The translations under genes and the position numbers were made by a program. The notes under the pieces were generated by a model. The model saw only the letters and a program-made list of their open reading frames with translations. It was not told the origin of the DNA and did no database searches. 64,000 nt of DNA from Flavihumibacter petaseus NBRC 106054 (GTDB lineage: Bacteria > Bacteroidota > Bacteroidia > Chitinophagales > Chitinophagaceae), in contig NZ_BBWV01000003.1 of NCBI RefSeq assembly GCF_000974785.1, forward strand, positions 1 to 64,000, in the 5' to 3' direction. Shown in pieces: positions 1 through 8,476 of the stretch. Within the stretch, counting starts at the first letter, position 1, and each line of letters starts with the position of its first letter.

Positions 1-1
1 G

Positions 2-1180
2 CTTTCCCAGTTCACTTCGAGAATCCGGACGGCCAACGGCACCAACCTGTCCATCAGCTGGACAAACGTGATAATGTACGATTCCGATGATTCCGCCAAA
101 GGCATAATGAGCATTGGCATGGATAATACGGAACAGGAAAAAGCATTCGAAGAAGTTAAGCAGCTGAAGCAGGAACTTGACAAGGAAAATATTATGCTGA
201 ACCCGGTGGCAGCCGAAACTGAAGTAGCCGCTGCTGACATTATCGGAAAAAGCGAAGCCTTTCTGTATGCCGTTCAGAAATCCAGGCTGGTGGCCAATAC
301 CAATGCCAGCGTACTGTTGCTGGGAGAAACCGGATCCGGAAAAGAAATGTTTGCCGGTCTCATACACGAAAACAGTTACCGGAATGAAAAAGCATTTGTG
401 AAAGTCAACTGCGCGGCCCTCCCTGCAGACCTGATGGAAAGTGAATTGTTCGGGCATGAAAAAGGCGCATTTACAGGCGCTGTAAGCGCCCGGAAAGGAA
501 AGTTCGAGCTCGCCAACGGCGGCACCATCTTCCTGGATGAGATAGGTGAACTGCCCGTGTCGCTGCAGAGCAAGCTGCTCCGTGTTTTACAGAACGGTGA
601 ATTTGAAAGGATCGGGGGGCAACAGGTGATCAAGGTGGATGTCAGGGTTATTTCAGCAACCAACCGGAACCTCCAGAACGAAGTAAGGGCAGGGGCTTTC
701 CGGGAAGACCTGTTTTACCGGTTAAATGTGTTTCCCATAACCATACCGCCTTTGCGCAAACGAAAAAGCGATATCCCGTTGCTGATATCCCATTACCTGC
801 AGTTGTTCGCCACTGAGCAGCACAAGGAAGTATTCCAGGTATCCAAAGCAGATATGGTCAGGCTGACCGAATATTCCTGGCCGGGGAATATCCGTGAACT
901 GAAGAACATGATCGAGCGTTCGGTGGTGATCAGCAGGGGACCCGCACTGATACTGGACTGGCAGGGCGAAGTACCCGCTATTTCCATCAGCAAAACGGAC
1001 GAGCTGACAGAAAGGGAATCCATTGAATCGGTGGAAAAAGCCCATATACTGAAAGTCCTTGAACATTGTAACTGGAAAATCAATGGTGCTGATGGTGCGG
1101 CGCTGCGGCTGGGCCTGCATCCGAGTACACTGCGTTCAAAACTGAAAAAACTGGGTATTGAAAGAGCAAGAGCCAGCTGA
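2..1180 (+). CDS. Sigma54-dependent activator, PAS + AAA+ + Fis (5' end outside window)
   Basis: Bacterial enhancer-binding protein that would remodel sigma54 RNA polymerase by ATP hydrolysis. The reading frame is open from base 2, so the start lies upstream; an internal ATG at 68 would cut through a PAS domain whose C-terminal end (ISW, then a stretch ending GMDNTEQ) is visible. Counted from that ATG: AAA+ domain with Walker A GETGSGKE at 86-93, the sigma54-contacting GAFTGA loop at 133-138, Walker B with LDE at 156-158, and a Fis-type helix-turn-helix over the last 40 residues. There is no receiver domain in the visible part; the signal is probably sensed by PAS. Three small hairpins follow the stop codon and may be its binding sites. 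Confidence 0.93.
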   Translation, partial: LSQFTSRIRTANGTNLSISWTNVIMYDSDDSAKGIMSIGMDNTEQEKAFEEVKQLKQELDKENIMLNPVAAETEVAAADIIGKSEAFLYAVQKSRLVANTNASVLLLGETGSGKEMFAGLIHENSYRNEKAFVKVNCAALPADLMESELFGHEKGAFTGAVSARKGKFELANGGTIFLDEIGELPVSLQSKLLRVLQNGEFERIGGQQVIKVDVRVISATNRNLQNEVRAGAFREDLFYRLNVFPITIPPLRKRKSDIPLLISHYLQLFATEQHKEVFQVSKADMVRLTEYSWPGNIRELKNMIERSVVISRGPALILDWQGEVPAISISKTDELTERESIESVEKAHILKVLEHCNWKINGADGAALRLGLHPSTLRSKLKKLGIERARAS

Positions 1181-1185
1181 AACTG

Positions 1186-1253
1186 TCTCGATATTTCGAG
1201 AGTAACGATATTTCGCTATCGAAAAACTGTTTAAGGGCTGATAGCAAACTATC
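1186..1253. promoter_or_regulatory. Array of three hairpins / putative operator
   Basis: Three consecutive inverted repeats start six bases after the sigma54 activator stop: TCTCGA-TATT-TCGAGA (1186-1201), CGATA-N6-TATCG (1206-1221) and GATAG-CAAA-CTATC (1240-1253). The half-site CGATA/TATCG recurs in them. It could be an enhancer array for the upstream activator or a structured terminator region; there is no clear T-run, which favours binding sites. Confidence 0.5.
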
Positions 1254-1424
1254 GTGAATAATTGAACGCTATTGGTAATCAGGCAGGTAAAAAAATGTGT
1301 AAGATATTCCGCTGAATGGCATGTTTGTTGGCTATTATCAATTACCATGCCGATGAATTAGCCGCCATCCTTTCCCTCCATCCTGGTCCGTATCTATTCT
1401 ACCCGGTACTATTAAACCAACCAT

Positions 1425-2285
1425 ATGGAGCAAGTCACTGCTTACGCGCCCACCATTCCTTTTGGAGCCGGTGCTATCGAAAGTCAGATGCAAAGGATTT
1501 TCGAGCATCCTCATTTTATGGAGTCCGGCATTCTGAAAAAATTCCTTTCATTTATTGTACATGAAACCCTTTCCGGCAACTCGGCCTGCCTTAAGGAATA
1601 TACCATTGCGGTGAAGGTGCTGGAGAAGCCGGTCAATTTCAATCCCCAGCAGAACTGTATTGTCCGCATTCATGCCGGCCGTTTAAGACGGGCCTTGAAC
1701 CAGTACTATGCCGAGAGTGGCAGTGAAGACCAGATCATGATCAGTATACCGAAGGGGAAGTATATTCCTGAATTCAATGACCGCTGGAGTTCCACCGGGC
1801 GGGTGGTGGCAGCAAATGGTACACGTAGCTTCGGGGACGCTGATGACCGGCAGTTGTCTGTGGCGATACTTCCATTTCTTTGTGCAGCCGCAGATGACCT
1901 GCAGAAGGCGTTTGCCGATAATGTATGCCTGCAGATTTCTGCTGCGCTGATGCAGGTGGATGAGATCTCCGTGATCGCTTATCCTGCTGTCAAGTCGCTG
2001 ACCCAGAAATACCCGGATTACAGGGAACTTGGTGCTTCCATCGGATTCAATTATATCCTGACGGGGGGTATGCAATTCAGCAGGGAAAAGATCAGGGTAA
2101 ATATGCAGCTGATCGAATGCCGCACCTACAAGCAGATCTGGTCCGAATTATATGAATGCAAACCTGATCCTGACAAGACGTTTGAGACCCAGGATGATAT
2201 TACCAATTGCGCTGTTACCCGCCTTAAGGAATACGTCTTTTCCGTACACCCGTCTTTGCCGGTATTTGCAGCACAGATAATTTAA
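1425..2285 (+). CDS. TolB-like (adenylate-cyclase-associated type) regulatory protein
   Basis: 286 residues. The N-terminal 110 residues match the helical domain found at the start of many TolB-like and adenylate-cyclase-associated proteins: a FLSFIVHETL segment, a KEYTIAVKVL segment, an IVRIHAGRLRRAL helix and the IPKGKYIP turn. The second half carries the TolB N-terminal-like fold (LSVAILPF near residue 143, then a GASIGFNYILTGG segment). No catalytic cyclase domain, TPR repeats or signal peptide are present, so this is a short form. Such proteins are thought to be regulatory or scaffolding; the exact role is unknown. It follows the hairpin array after the sigma54 activator and may be its target. 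Confidence 0.7.
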   Translation: MEQVTAYAPTIPFGAGAIESQMQRIFEHPHFMESGILKKFLSFIVHETLSGNSACLKEYTIAVKVLEKPVNFNPQQNCIVRIHAGRLRRALNQYYAESGSEDQIMISIPKGKYIPEFNDRWSSTGRVVAANGTRSFGDADDRQLSVAILPFLCAAADDLQKAFADNVCLQISAALMQVDEISVIAYPAVKSLTQKYPDYRELGASIGFNYILTGGMQFSREKIRVNMQLIECRTYKQIWSELYECKPDPDKTFETQDDITNCAVTRLKEYVFSVHPSLPVFAAQII

Positions 2286-2411
2286 CCGTTAACCGCTCAA
2301 ACGTTTGCCGGAAGGCCTCCTGTTATACCGTAAAATCTGTGCGGGATGTGGACATCACCCTATTTTTGGGCCTATTCGGTACTGCTAAAATTTTCCTTAA
2401 AACCAGTCACG

Positions 2412-2439
2412 CAGGTAGCGCACACGCACTGCGCACCTG
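2412..2439. promoter_or_regulatory. Imperfect hairpin upstream of ABM-like gene
   Basis: CAGGTAGCGCA and TGCGCACCTG form a stem with one bulged A and a seven-base loop. It sits 13 bases before the first ATG of the next gene, so it could be an operator or leader structure. Confidence 0.3.
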
Positions 2440-2451
2440 TGTTGCATCACT

Positions 2452-2757
2452 GTGATCATGATGGACAATAAACCCCTTTTGCTTAAACTGAGCGGTTTTG
2501 TTCCTGAGAATAACAGGAAAGAGTTTGTTCAGACTTTCAAACTGGCTTTTTCCCAGATTTCCAGTGAATGTTTGGAGAAAACACTGAGTGGCGACTGTCT
2601 TGTTAACGGATACTACCATTTTATCTCGCTGTGGCCATCCGAAAAGGCATTGCGGGATTTTATGCAATCTCCTGAATTCGTACTGATTGAAGGCGCCTTT
2701 GAAACCCTTGGAACCAGTCAAAAAACGTCGCGCATATTCAATGAAACAAAAACGTAA
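2452..2757 (+). CDS. Small ABM-like (dimeric alpha-beta barrel) protein
   Basis: About 101 residues. The pattern (hydrophobic strand with LLLKLSGFVPENNRKEF, a helix, the YYHFISLWPSEKALRDFMQSP segment) resembles the antibiotic-biosynthesis-monooxygenase / stress-responsive barrel fold, which is usually a small cytosolic dimer. Four in-frame Met codons at the start make the true start uncertain (2452, 2458 or 2461). It ends three bases before the DUF4136 lipoprotein and is likely co-transcribed with it. Function not identifiable. Confidence 0.6.
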   Translation: MIMMDNKPLLLKLSGFVPENNRKEFVQTFKLAFSQISSECLEKTLSGDCLVNGYYHFISLWPSEKALRDFMQSPEFVLIEGAFETLGTSQKTSRIFNETKT

Positions 2758-2760
2758 ACG

Positions 2761-3393
2761 ATGAAACGAACCATTTACCTCATCCTGGTGATCCTGGCAT
2801 TTACCCAATGCCGCAAGTACCCCAATATGGATGACCTTTCGGGACAATTTGTAGTGTACACCAATTATGATGCAGCAGCTGATTTCAAAAGCTATCAAAC
2901 CTTTGTATTACCCGACTATGTGGGCTTGATCAGCAATACATCCCAGGACAGTATTCTCGATCCGCAATACGGCGACCAGATCCTGGCATCCATCAAATCG
3001 CATATGGAGGCGCGGGGTTACACCGCGGTTGGCAGAGACGATAATCCCGATATCGGTATTGGCGCAATGGCCCTTAAAGATGTTGATATCTATACCAGCG
3101 GCTGGTACCCCGGGTACTGGTGGGGGTATCCCGGATGGGGAGGCTGCTGGTGGTACTATTGCGGCTGGTATCCCTATTATCCGCCTTATTATGGCGTGTA
3201 TGTTTATGAAACTGGTTCGCTGATCATTGAAATGATTGACCTCAAGAATCCTGTTGAGGAAGATCACCGCCTGAAAGTATTGTGGACCAACTGGAATGGC
3301 GGTGCACTGGGTTCAACCGGCACCAACCTGGACAATGCATTGAATTCCATCGACCAGGCTTTCACGCAATCGCCTTATATCAGTGCACAATAA
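2761..3393 (+). CDS. DUF4136 lipoprotein with Trp/Tyr-rich loop
   Basis: 210 residues. It begins with a lipoprotein signal peptide ending in the lipobox FTQC, so it is predicted to be lipid-anchored in the envelope. The body fits DUF4136: a YTNYDAAADFKSYQTF start, IKSHMEARGYT, and a C-terminal IDQAF segment. The middle (about residues 114-147) is an extraordinary run of Trp, Tyr, Gly and Pro. Family function is unknown. The start codon follows the previous gene's stop by three bases. Confidence 0.85.
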   Translation: MKRTIYLILVILAFTQCRKYPNMDDLSGQFVVYTNYDAAADFKSYQTFVLPDYVGLISNTSQDSILDPQYGDQILASIKSHMEARGYTAVGRDDNPDIGIGAMALKDVDIYTSGWYPGYWWGYPGWGGCWWYYCGWYPYYPPYYGVYVYETGSLIIEMIDLKNPVEEDHRLKVLWTNWNGGALGSTGTNLDNALNSIDQAFTQSPYISAQ

Positions 3394-3448
3394 GCGCGTG
3401 GCATTTGATCATCCAATGACTAAGGTTATCACTTTTAAAAAAACAACC

Positions 3449-4075
3449 ATGATTAGGAATATCACCCTCTCGATACTGATCCTGCTGGCCTTTGCTTTAC
3501 CGGCTTCGGCACAGTCGGTCAAAGGACCCATCCCCTTCGACAATATGTTCGGATTTGCATGGGATGTCAATTTTCCCGTTGGAAATGATTTTCTCGATAA
3601 AACCAGTTTGTATGGTTTCAAGCTGGAATACCGGAGGGGCATCAAACACAACTTCTCCGTAGGTACGGAGATTGCCTGGAACAGTTACTATCAATATGTT
3701 CCGCGCACGACCTACCAGCTGAAAGACGGCGCCATTACTACTGACCTTTACAAATATATCTACACCCTTCCGCTGGCCGTAAATGCCCACTGGTATTTCA
3801 GTGGCGGAAAGATGTTCTATCCCTATGCGGGACTCGCCCTGGGTGCTACCTACAGCGAGCAGGACCTTTACTACAATACCTATGTTACCGAAGTGGACAA
3901 CTGGGGCTTCCTGATCCGCCCGGAGATCGGTGCAATCATCAAGCCTTCCGAACATTCGGGATTCGGCATCCTGGTGGGCGCCCGCTACAGCTATTCCACC
4001 AACAAGGAGGATGATTTCAAGATCGATGGCCTCAAGTCGGTTGGTCTCCAGCTCGGCGTTGTGTTCATGCAGTAG
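3449..4075 (+). CDS. Secreted beta-barrel outer-membrane protein
   Basis: About 208 residues from the chosen start, which places a clean Sec signal peptide (MIRNITLSILILL to ASAQ) at the N-terminus; the frame stays open upstream to 3383 but that stretch is not signal-like. The mature part alternates amphipathic strands (FGFAWDVNFPVG, YRRGIKHNFSVGTEIAW, YPYAGLALGATY, FGILVGARYSY) and ends VGLQLGVVFMQ, typical of 8-stranded OmpA/OmpX-like barrels. Role unknown. Confidence 0.75.
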   Translation: MIRNITLSILILLAFALPASAQSVKGPIPFDNMFGFAWDVNFPVGNDFLDKTSLYGFKLEYRRGIKHNFSVGTEIAWNSYYQYVPRTTYQLKDGAITTDLYKYIYTLPLAVNAHWYFSGGKMFYPYAGLALGATYSEQDLYYNTYVTEVDNWGFLIRPEIGAIIKPSEHSGFGILVGARYSYSTNKEDDFKIDGLKSVGLQLGVVFMQ

Positions 4076-4222
4076 GGAGTTCACGCAAATATGTCTCTTG
4101 TCTCGTAAGCAGCATAGTTTCGTTAGATCTGGTTTATTTATGGGCCTGCTCCTTGCACGGAGCAGGTTCCTTTTTTTGAGGAAAAGGGTGGGAGGAGGCG
4201 GAGCACGCAAAGTATATGGTAC

Positions 4223-4325
4223 GGCGCTGCGCGCCTTTCGCGCAGGTTTTTTTACGCAGTTGTTTTTCAGTTTTTTCACGCAATGGCGCCGTTGGCGCCA
4301 CGCAAAGGAGCAAAGACGCAAAGAA
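4223..4325 (+). repeat. 3'-end repeat element, copy a (hairpin + ACGCAAAG)
   Basis: Hairpin GGCGC-TGC-GCGCC (4223-4235), a T-rich spacer with TTTTTTCACGCAA, a second hairpin TGGCGCC-GTT-GGCGCCA (4284-4300), then CACGCAAAGGAGCAAAGACGCAAAG. It lies about 150 bases downstream of the outer-membrane gene ending at 4075, in the same orientation. Related copies: 5223-5303, 5454-5524 (minus), 49801-49859, 56741-56800, 61499-61543. The rest of 4076-4222 shows nothing recognisable. Confidence 0.75.
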
Positions 4326-4373
4326 AAATAGAGGAGGGAAAGGAGTTGATAAAATGTTGCTGATGGAACTGGT

Positions 4374-5204
4374 ATGCAGGGATTAAAAAACATAAAGTTG
4401 AAAATGACAGGAACCGGTAGCATGGCATTTGGAACATGGCTGTTGTTACTGTTGTTCCTGTTACTTCCAAAACAGGACCAGGCACAGCAATTCAACTCTG
4501 ATAGCTGGTTGTCAAAACCGTGGGGAACGATTACGATTATTCCTACAGTGGGCCAGCGGAGCTCCATGCTGATGACTACCTATTCACTGTTTCCCCGGTG
4601 GGAATTCACCATTGCAGCCTACCTGTACAACAACGACAATGACCCCACCACCAACGACGGCTACTCCTCAACGCTATATGCCAAATACATGATTTATGAA
4701 AACAAGGCGCAGACCGGAGGGATTGGTGTCAAGGCTGGTACCGGCATGAGACCTGGTACACTTGATGCTGAACTGCGGGTCAAAGATGCTTTCAGGACTT
4801 ACTGGATGAATGCACCCGCTACAATTCCCTTCTTTAACAACACGCTGTCGGTTGACCTGATGCCCGGGGCAAGCATGACGATCGATTATGGCAACGAAGG
4901 AAAAACAGCCTGGGCATTTACCTATTCCGGCCGGGTAGCCTGGTATCCCTTCAGTCCCACTGCTTCCATTGTGGGAGAAGTATTTGGTTCCGCCGGGAAG
5001 ACCGGTACGATTCCTGAGTACAAAGCCGGCCTGCGATGGGAACCCAGCCAGTATGCCGTATTTGCACTTACTTTCGGTGATGAGTTCAGCAGCGGCCACG
5101 GTGCCGGATTTGAATTCGGCATTATGCTGTTTACGCCACAGTTCGCCTGCTTTGGCGGCTGCCAGCCCAAAGAAAAGGGAAAACGAAAAAAAATATTCAG
5201 ATAG
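4374..5204 (+). CDS. Putative outer-membrane protein, unknown family
   Basis: 276 residues. A long hydrophobic stretch (residues 18-33, rich in Leu) ending near QAQQ acts as signal peptide, and the mature part is rich in alternating strands with Gly and aromatic residues (WEFTIAAYLYNN, AYSSTLYAKYM-like, LRWEPSQYAVFALTFG), consistent with a barrel. It contains a Cys pair near the end (FACFGGCQ) and a basic tail. I do not recognise the family. The start could also be a later Met (residue 11 or 17). Confidence 0.65.
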   Translation: MQGLKNIKLKMTGTGSMAFGTWLLLLLFLLLPKQDQAQQFNSDSWLSKPWGTITIIPTVGQRSSMLMTTYSLFPRWEFTIAAYLYNNDNDPTTNDGYSSTLYAKYMIYENKAQTGGIGVKAGTGMRPGTLDAELRVKDAFRTYWMNAPATIPFFNNTLSVDLMPGASMTIDYGNEGKTAWAFTYSGRVAWYPFSPTASIVGEVFGSAGKTGTIPEYKAGLRWEPSQYAVFALTFGDEFSSGHGAGFEFGIMLFTPQFACFGGCQPKEKGKRKKIFR

Positions 5205-5222
5205 CGTTTAAAGCCTACGGTG

Positions 5223-5303
5223 TTTCACGCAAATGACTGAGACTTTTCTCGCTGCGCCCGTTGTTGTTTCGCGCAAAGCACGCCAAGGAGCAAAGGCGCG
5301 AAG
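5223..5303 (+). repeat. 3'-end repeat element, copy b
   Basis: TTTCACGCAAA, then a GCTGCGC core without clear pairing arms, then GTTTCGCGCAAAGCACGCC and AAGGAGCAAAGGCGCGAAG. It starts 19 bases after the stop of the preceding gene, in the same orientation. Its last 38 bases (5266-5303) are inverted at 5454-5491. Confidence 0.75.
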
Positions 5304-5453
5304 GGATTTGTTTTAGCATGCGGGCAGATTGCCAATGTCAACGGCACTCGATTGTTTTCATTTTTTGGGATGTTTCGCATGCCATCTGTTTATTTTCCTG
5401 CATAAGACTTATCACCTTACTGTAGCGATTATGCGCATCAGTTTACCATAATT
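5304..5453. other. Unassigned spacer between two inverted repeat copies
   Basis: 150 bases between inverted 38-base repeats. I see no ORF of note and no RNA signature. The bases GCATGCGGGCAG and the later GCATGCCATCTG share a GCATGC box. It could be the interior of a small non-autonomous element or plain intergenic sequence. Confidence 0.4.
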
Positions 5454-5524
5454 CTTTGCGTCTTTGCTCCTTGGCGTGCTTTGCGCGAAACCGTGTAGAA
5501 ATAGCGTGACAGGCGCGCAGCGCC
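5454..5524 (-). repeat. 3'-end repeat element, copy c
   Basis: Read on the minus strand: hairpin GGCGC-TGC-GCGCC (5512-5524), a spacer, then the GTTTCGCGCAAAGCACGCC and AAGGAGCAAAGACGCAAAG core (5454-5491). It lies downstream of the asparaginase gene in the asparaginase sense. Bases 5525-5555 add a fragment of the CCTGCCTTCGCTAAAGCTTT module also seen at 29.6 and 47.9 kb. Confidence 0.75.
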
Positions 5525-5578
5525 GGCCAAAGCTTTAGCGAAGGCAGGCAGCGCCATCATAGACAAATACATTATAAA

Positions 5579-5608
5579 GAAAGGTGCTTCATCGCTGAAG
5601 CACCTTTC
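5579..5608 (-). terminator. Rho-independent terminator of asparaginase gene
   Basis: Perfect 13-bp stem GAAAGGTGCTTCA / TGAAGCACCTTTC with a TCGC loop, 33 bases after the asparaginase stop codon. On the minus strand it is followed by a T-rich tract (TTTATAATGTATTT). Confidence 0.85.
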
Positions 5609-5640
5609 ACTATCAACCTGAAAGAAAGGAAAGAGCAGGA

Positions 5641-6705
5641 TCAATAGGAATAAAATATTTTTTGCAATGCATCCGGACTCTTGGTGGTCAGCAATGCGAC
5701 AGAAAGCAGTATGCGGCTCTTTTGCGGGTTATGGTCATAAGATGCGATGAGCCCCAGCTGATCATCATTCACTTCAACATTCCGGCCCACATTTCCCGTT
5801 ACCACGCGGCTGCTGCGTACAACCGGGATTCCCTGTTTGGCAACTTTTGCACAGGCATCCAGTGCGGCTTTCGGCATGTTGCCATTTCCTACACCGGCAA
5901 TTACGATGCCTTTGGCGCCTTTCGCTACGGATGCTTCGATCAGGTCAGCAGGCATATCGACGTCGGCATAGATGATATCAACGCGGGGGAGTGCAGTCAC
6001 ATTATCCACTTTAAATTCTGAACCATTTCCAAATTTGTTATAGGGATAACGATAAAACTCATTTACACCGTAGTTGGAAATACCGATCAGTCCGTTGATC
6101 GGGCTCATGAAAGTCTGTACGGCTGTGGTACTGATTTTGGTGAGGCTTTGAGCGGAATGCACCCAGTCGTTCATCACCAATAGAACGCCCCTTTTGGCAG
6201 CATTGGGATCGGCGGCGACGGCCACAGCATTATAGAGGTTCAGGGGACCATCGGCGCTCACGGCAGTGGAAGGCCGCATGGAACCCACCAGCACAACGGG
6301 TTTGTCGGTTTTGCACACCAGGTTGAGGAAGTAGGCAGTTTCTTCCATGGTATCGGTACCGTGGGTGATCACGATGCCATCCACGTCGCCTTTGGTGAGT
6401 TCGTTGATACGTTTTGCCAGTTTCAGCATGATCTCAAAGGACATGTCCTGCGAGCCGACATTGGAGATCTGCTCTCCTTTGATATTCGCCAGTTTGGTGA
6501 TGTCCGGAACGGCATTCACCATCGCATCGATGGTTACCTGTCCGGAGGTGTAGCCAGCCTGGGTGCCACTTGCCGCCGCGCCGGCAATCGTACCGCCTGT
6601 AGCCAGGATGGTTACATTCGCTTTCTTCTGACCGAAGGCGGTTAGCGATGCCATAACAAGTAAGGCGACTGACGCCTTCCTGAAATAGTAGGGGAGCTTT
6701 TTCAT
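5641..6705 (-). CDS. ansB: Secreted type II L-asparaginase
   Basis: 354 residues from the chosen start. Hydrolyses asparagine to aspartate and ammonia. Motifs: ATGGTIAG at about 35-42 with the first catalytic Thr, a GYTSGQ flexible-loop Tyr, SNVGSQDM, THGTDT at 114-119 (second catalytic Thr-Asp), and ADGPLNL. The first 26 residues form a Sec signal peptide ending TAFGQ, so the enzyme is periplasmic; this is why I start at 6705 and not 6747. It lies downstream of a secreted aspartase on the same strand, pointing to extracytoplasmic Asn to Asp to fumarate conversion. A strong terminator follows. Confidence 0.95.
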   Translation of the reverse strand: MKKLPYYFRKASVALLVMASLTAFGQKKANVTILATGGTIAGAAASGTQAGYTSGQVTIDAMVNAVPDITKLANIKGEQISNVGSQDMSFEIMLKLAKRINELTKGDVDGIVITHGTDTMEETAYFLNLVCKTDKPVVLVGSMRPSTAVSADGPLNLYNAVAVAADPNAAKRGVLLVMNDWVHSAQSLTKISTTAVQTFMSPINGLIGISNYGVNEFYRYPYNKFGNGSEFKVDNVTALPRVDIIYADVDMPADLIEASVAKGAKGIVIAGVGNGNMPKAALDACAKVAKQGIPVVRSSRVVTGNVGRNVEVNDDQLGLIASYDHNPQKSRILLSVALLTTKSPDALQKIFYSY

Positions 6706-6839
6706 AAAAGAGTGTTTAAGATGGTGTTGTCTTTGTAGTTTGATCAATTATATGTTTGAAGTCCGCGGTTTATAGGTTGTTTTGAGGTCAGGGGCAAAAC
6801 TTACATTTGTCTGGAGATTGAATATGATCAGGCTTTGGT

Positions 6840-6916
6840 GCCAAACGTCAAACATCCAACGTCAAGCCCCAAACCCCAAACCCAACTCCAGACTTCAGAC
6901 CCCAAACCCCAAACTT
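6840..6916. repeat. CAAACNN heptad array (degenerate)
   Basis: About eleven imperfect 7-base units of the type CCAAAC-N (GCCAAAC, GTCAAAC, ATCCAAC, CCCAAAC and others), directly downstream of the aspartase stop codon. The same period appears at 19.05, 29.6, 41.9, 47.8 and 54.7 kb. Confidence 0.8.
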
Positions 6917-6921
6917 TTTTC

Positions 6922-8385
6922 CTACTGCTTCTCACCCGTCAGCGCCACCGGATCGAGCAACTTCTTGATCTGTGCTTCTGTCAGCAGTTTCTTTTCACGG
7001 ATCAGTTCAATGATACCTTTTCCGGAGGTCAGCGCTTCCTTGGCCAGTTCAGTGGTTTTCTCATAGCCCAGCACAGGGTTCAGGGCGGTCACAATACCTA
7101 CACTACGGTTGATGTATTTTTCCAGCACATCTTTGTTGGCAGTAATACCTTCAATACAATTCTTTCTGAACAATGGCATTGATTTGAAGAGTAATCCCTG
7201 TGATTCCATAATCGCGATGGCTTCAACAGGTTCATAGGCATTAAGCTGCAGCAGGCCGTTTTGTGCTGCGAGGGTGACCGTCACATCATTGCCGATCACT
7301 TTATAGCAAACTTCATTCATCAGCTCCGGCATCACGGGATTCACTTTTCCGGGCATAATGGACGAGCCGGGCTGCAGTGCGGGAAGGTTGATCTCAAAGA
7401 TGCCGGTACGCGGTCCGGATGCGAGGATTATGAGGTCGCTGGAGATCTTGGATAATGCAACAGCAAAACTTTTCAGTACGGAAGAATACAGTACAAATGC
7501 CTGCTGGCTGCTGGTGGCAGCAATCAGGTCCTTACTCATGACGATTGGCTTGCCGGTGATTTTGGCGAGTTCAACGGCGCATTTTTCTGCATAGCCTGGT
7601 GAAGCAGTTATACCGGTACCGATAGCGGTGGCCCCCATGTTCTGGTCACACAGCGCCGCTTCTACTTTCTTCATCGCAGCGATCTCTGCATCCAGCTGTA
7701 CGCCGAAAGCATGAAATTCCTGTCCAAGGGTCATGGGAACAGCATCCTGACCTTCGGTACGGCCCATTTTGACAATACCTTTGAATTCATCTCCTTTCTT
7801 ATGAAAGGCCTGTGCCAGTGCGGTGGCTTCTTTTACAAGCTTGTCGTTGTGCAGCAGCAGGGCGATCTTGATAGCGGTAGGGTAGGAGTCGTTCGTGGAC
7901 TGACCCATATTGAGGTCATCATGCGGCTCAATGATATTGTATTCCCCTTTCTTGTGACCACTCAGTTCAAGCGCAATATTGGCGAGTACTTCGTTCGCAT
8001 TCATATTGGCTGACGTGCCGGCTCCGCCCTGGTACATATCTACCAGGAACTGGTCATGATATTTGCCATCCATCACTGCCTGGCAGGCCTTTTCAATGGC
8101 CTGCAACTTTTCGGGTTTCATGCGGCCCACCTGTGTATTGGCGCGGGCTGCCGCCAGCTTGACGATAGCGAAAGCCTTAACATAATCCGGGAAAAAAGAA
8201 GTCGGCATGCTGCTGACGCGAAAATTCTCAAGCGCCCTTGCTGTCTGCACCCCGTAGTAAGCATCATTGGGAATTTGTTTGTCACCCAGCAGGTCGTGTT
8301 CCGTACGGGTGCCCTGTGCAAAAAGTAAGCTGGTGGTATTCAGTAAAATCAGGCAGGAGATGGCGGAGAGGAGTTTCTTTTTCAT
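6922..8385 (-). CDS. aspA: Secreted aspartate ammonia-lyase
   Basis: 487 residues. Converts aspartate to fumarate and ammonia. The fumarase/aspartase superfamily signature GSSIMPGKVNP is at about 340-350, with TSANMNANEV, MGQSTNDSYPTA and TGITASPGY regions also present; length is normal for the family after removing the leader. Unusually, it starts with a Sec signal peptide (MKKKLLSAISCLILL to FAQG), which argues for a periplasmic enzyme; aspartases are normally cytosolic. The start at 8385 is chosen because it begins this leader. Upstream neighbour on the same strand is none; it is divergent from a DcaP porin and precedes the secreted asparaginase. Confidence 0.93.
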   Translation of the reverse strand: MKKKLLSAISCLILLNTTSLLFAQGTRTEHDLLGDKQIPNDAYYGVQTARALENFRVSSMPTSFFPDYVKAFAIVKLAAARANTQVGRMKPEKLQAIEKACQAVMDGKYHDQFLVDMYQGGAGTSANMNANEVLANIALELSGHKKGEYNIIEPHDDLNMGQSTNDSYPTAIKIALLLHNDKLVKEATALAQAFHKKGDEFKGIVKMGRTEGQDAVPMTLGQEFHAFGVQLDAEIAAMKKVEAALCDQNMGATAIGTGITASPGYAEKCAVELAKITGKPIVMSKDLIAATSSQQAFVLYSSVLKSFAVALSKISSDLIILASGPRTGIFEINLPALQPGSSIMPGKVNPVMPELMNEVCYKVIGNDVTVTLAAQNGLLQLNAYEPVEAIAIMESQGLLFKSMPLFRKNCIEGITANKDVLEKYINRSVGIVTALNPVLGYEKTTELAKEALTSGKGIIELIREKKLLTEAQIKKLLDPVALTGEKQ

Positions 8386-8476
8386 TTCAAGGTGTTTTTG
8401 AAGGCCGCGCGGAAGGCCGATGATGCGTAGGATCAAGGTACTTGCTTCCGGACCGGCTACCTGAATTCCTGTTGGA

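Noticed and set aside
1317-1331. Sigma54 promoter before the TolB-like gene
   Set aside because: Good -24 half but GG in place of GC in the -12 half; mentioned only as a weak possibility.
3497-4567. 356-codon open frame on the minus strand
   Set aside because: Antisense to a secreted barrel protein and crosses a repeat region; no domain and no leader.
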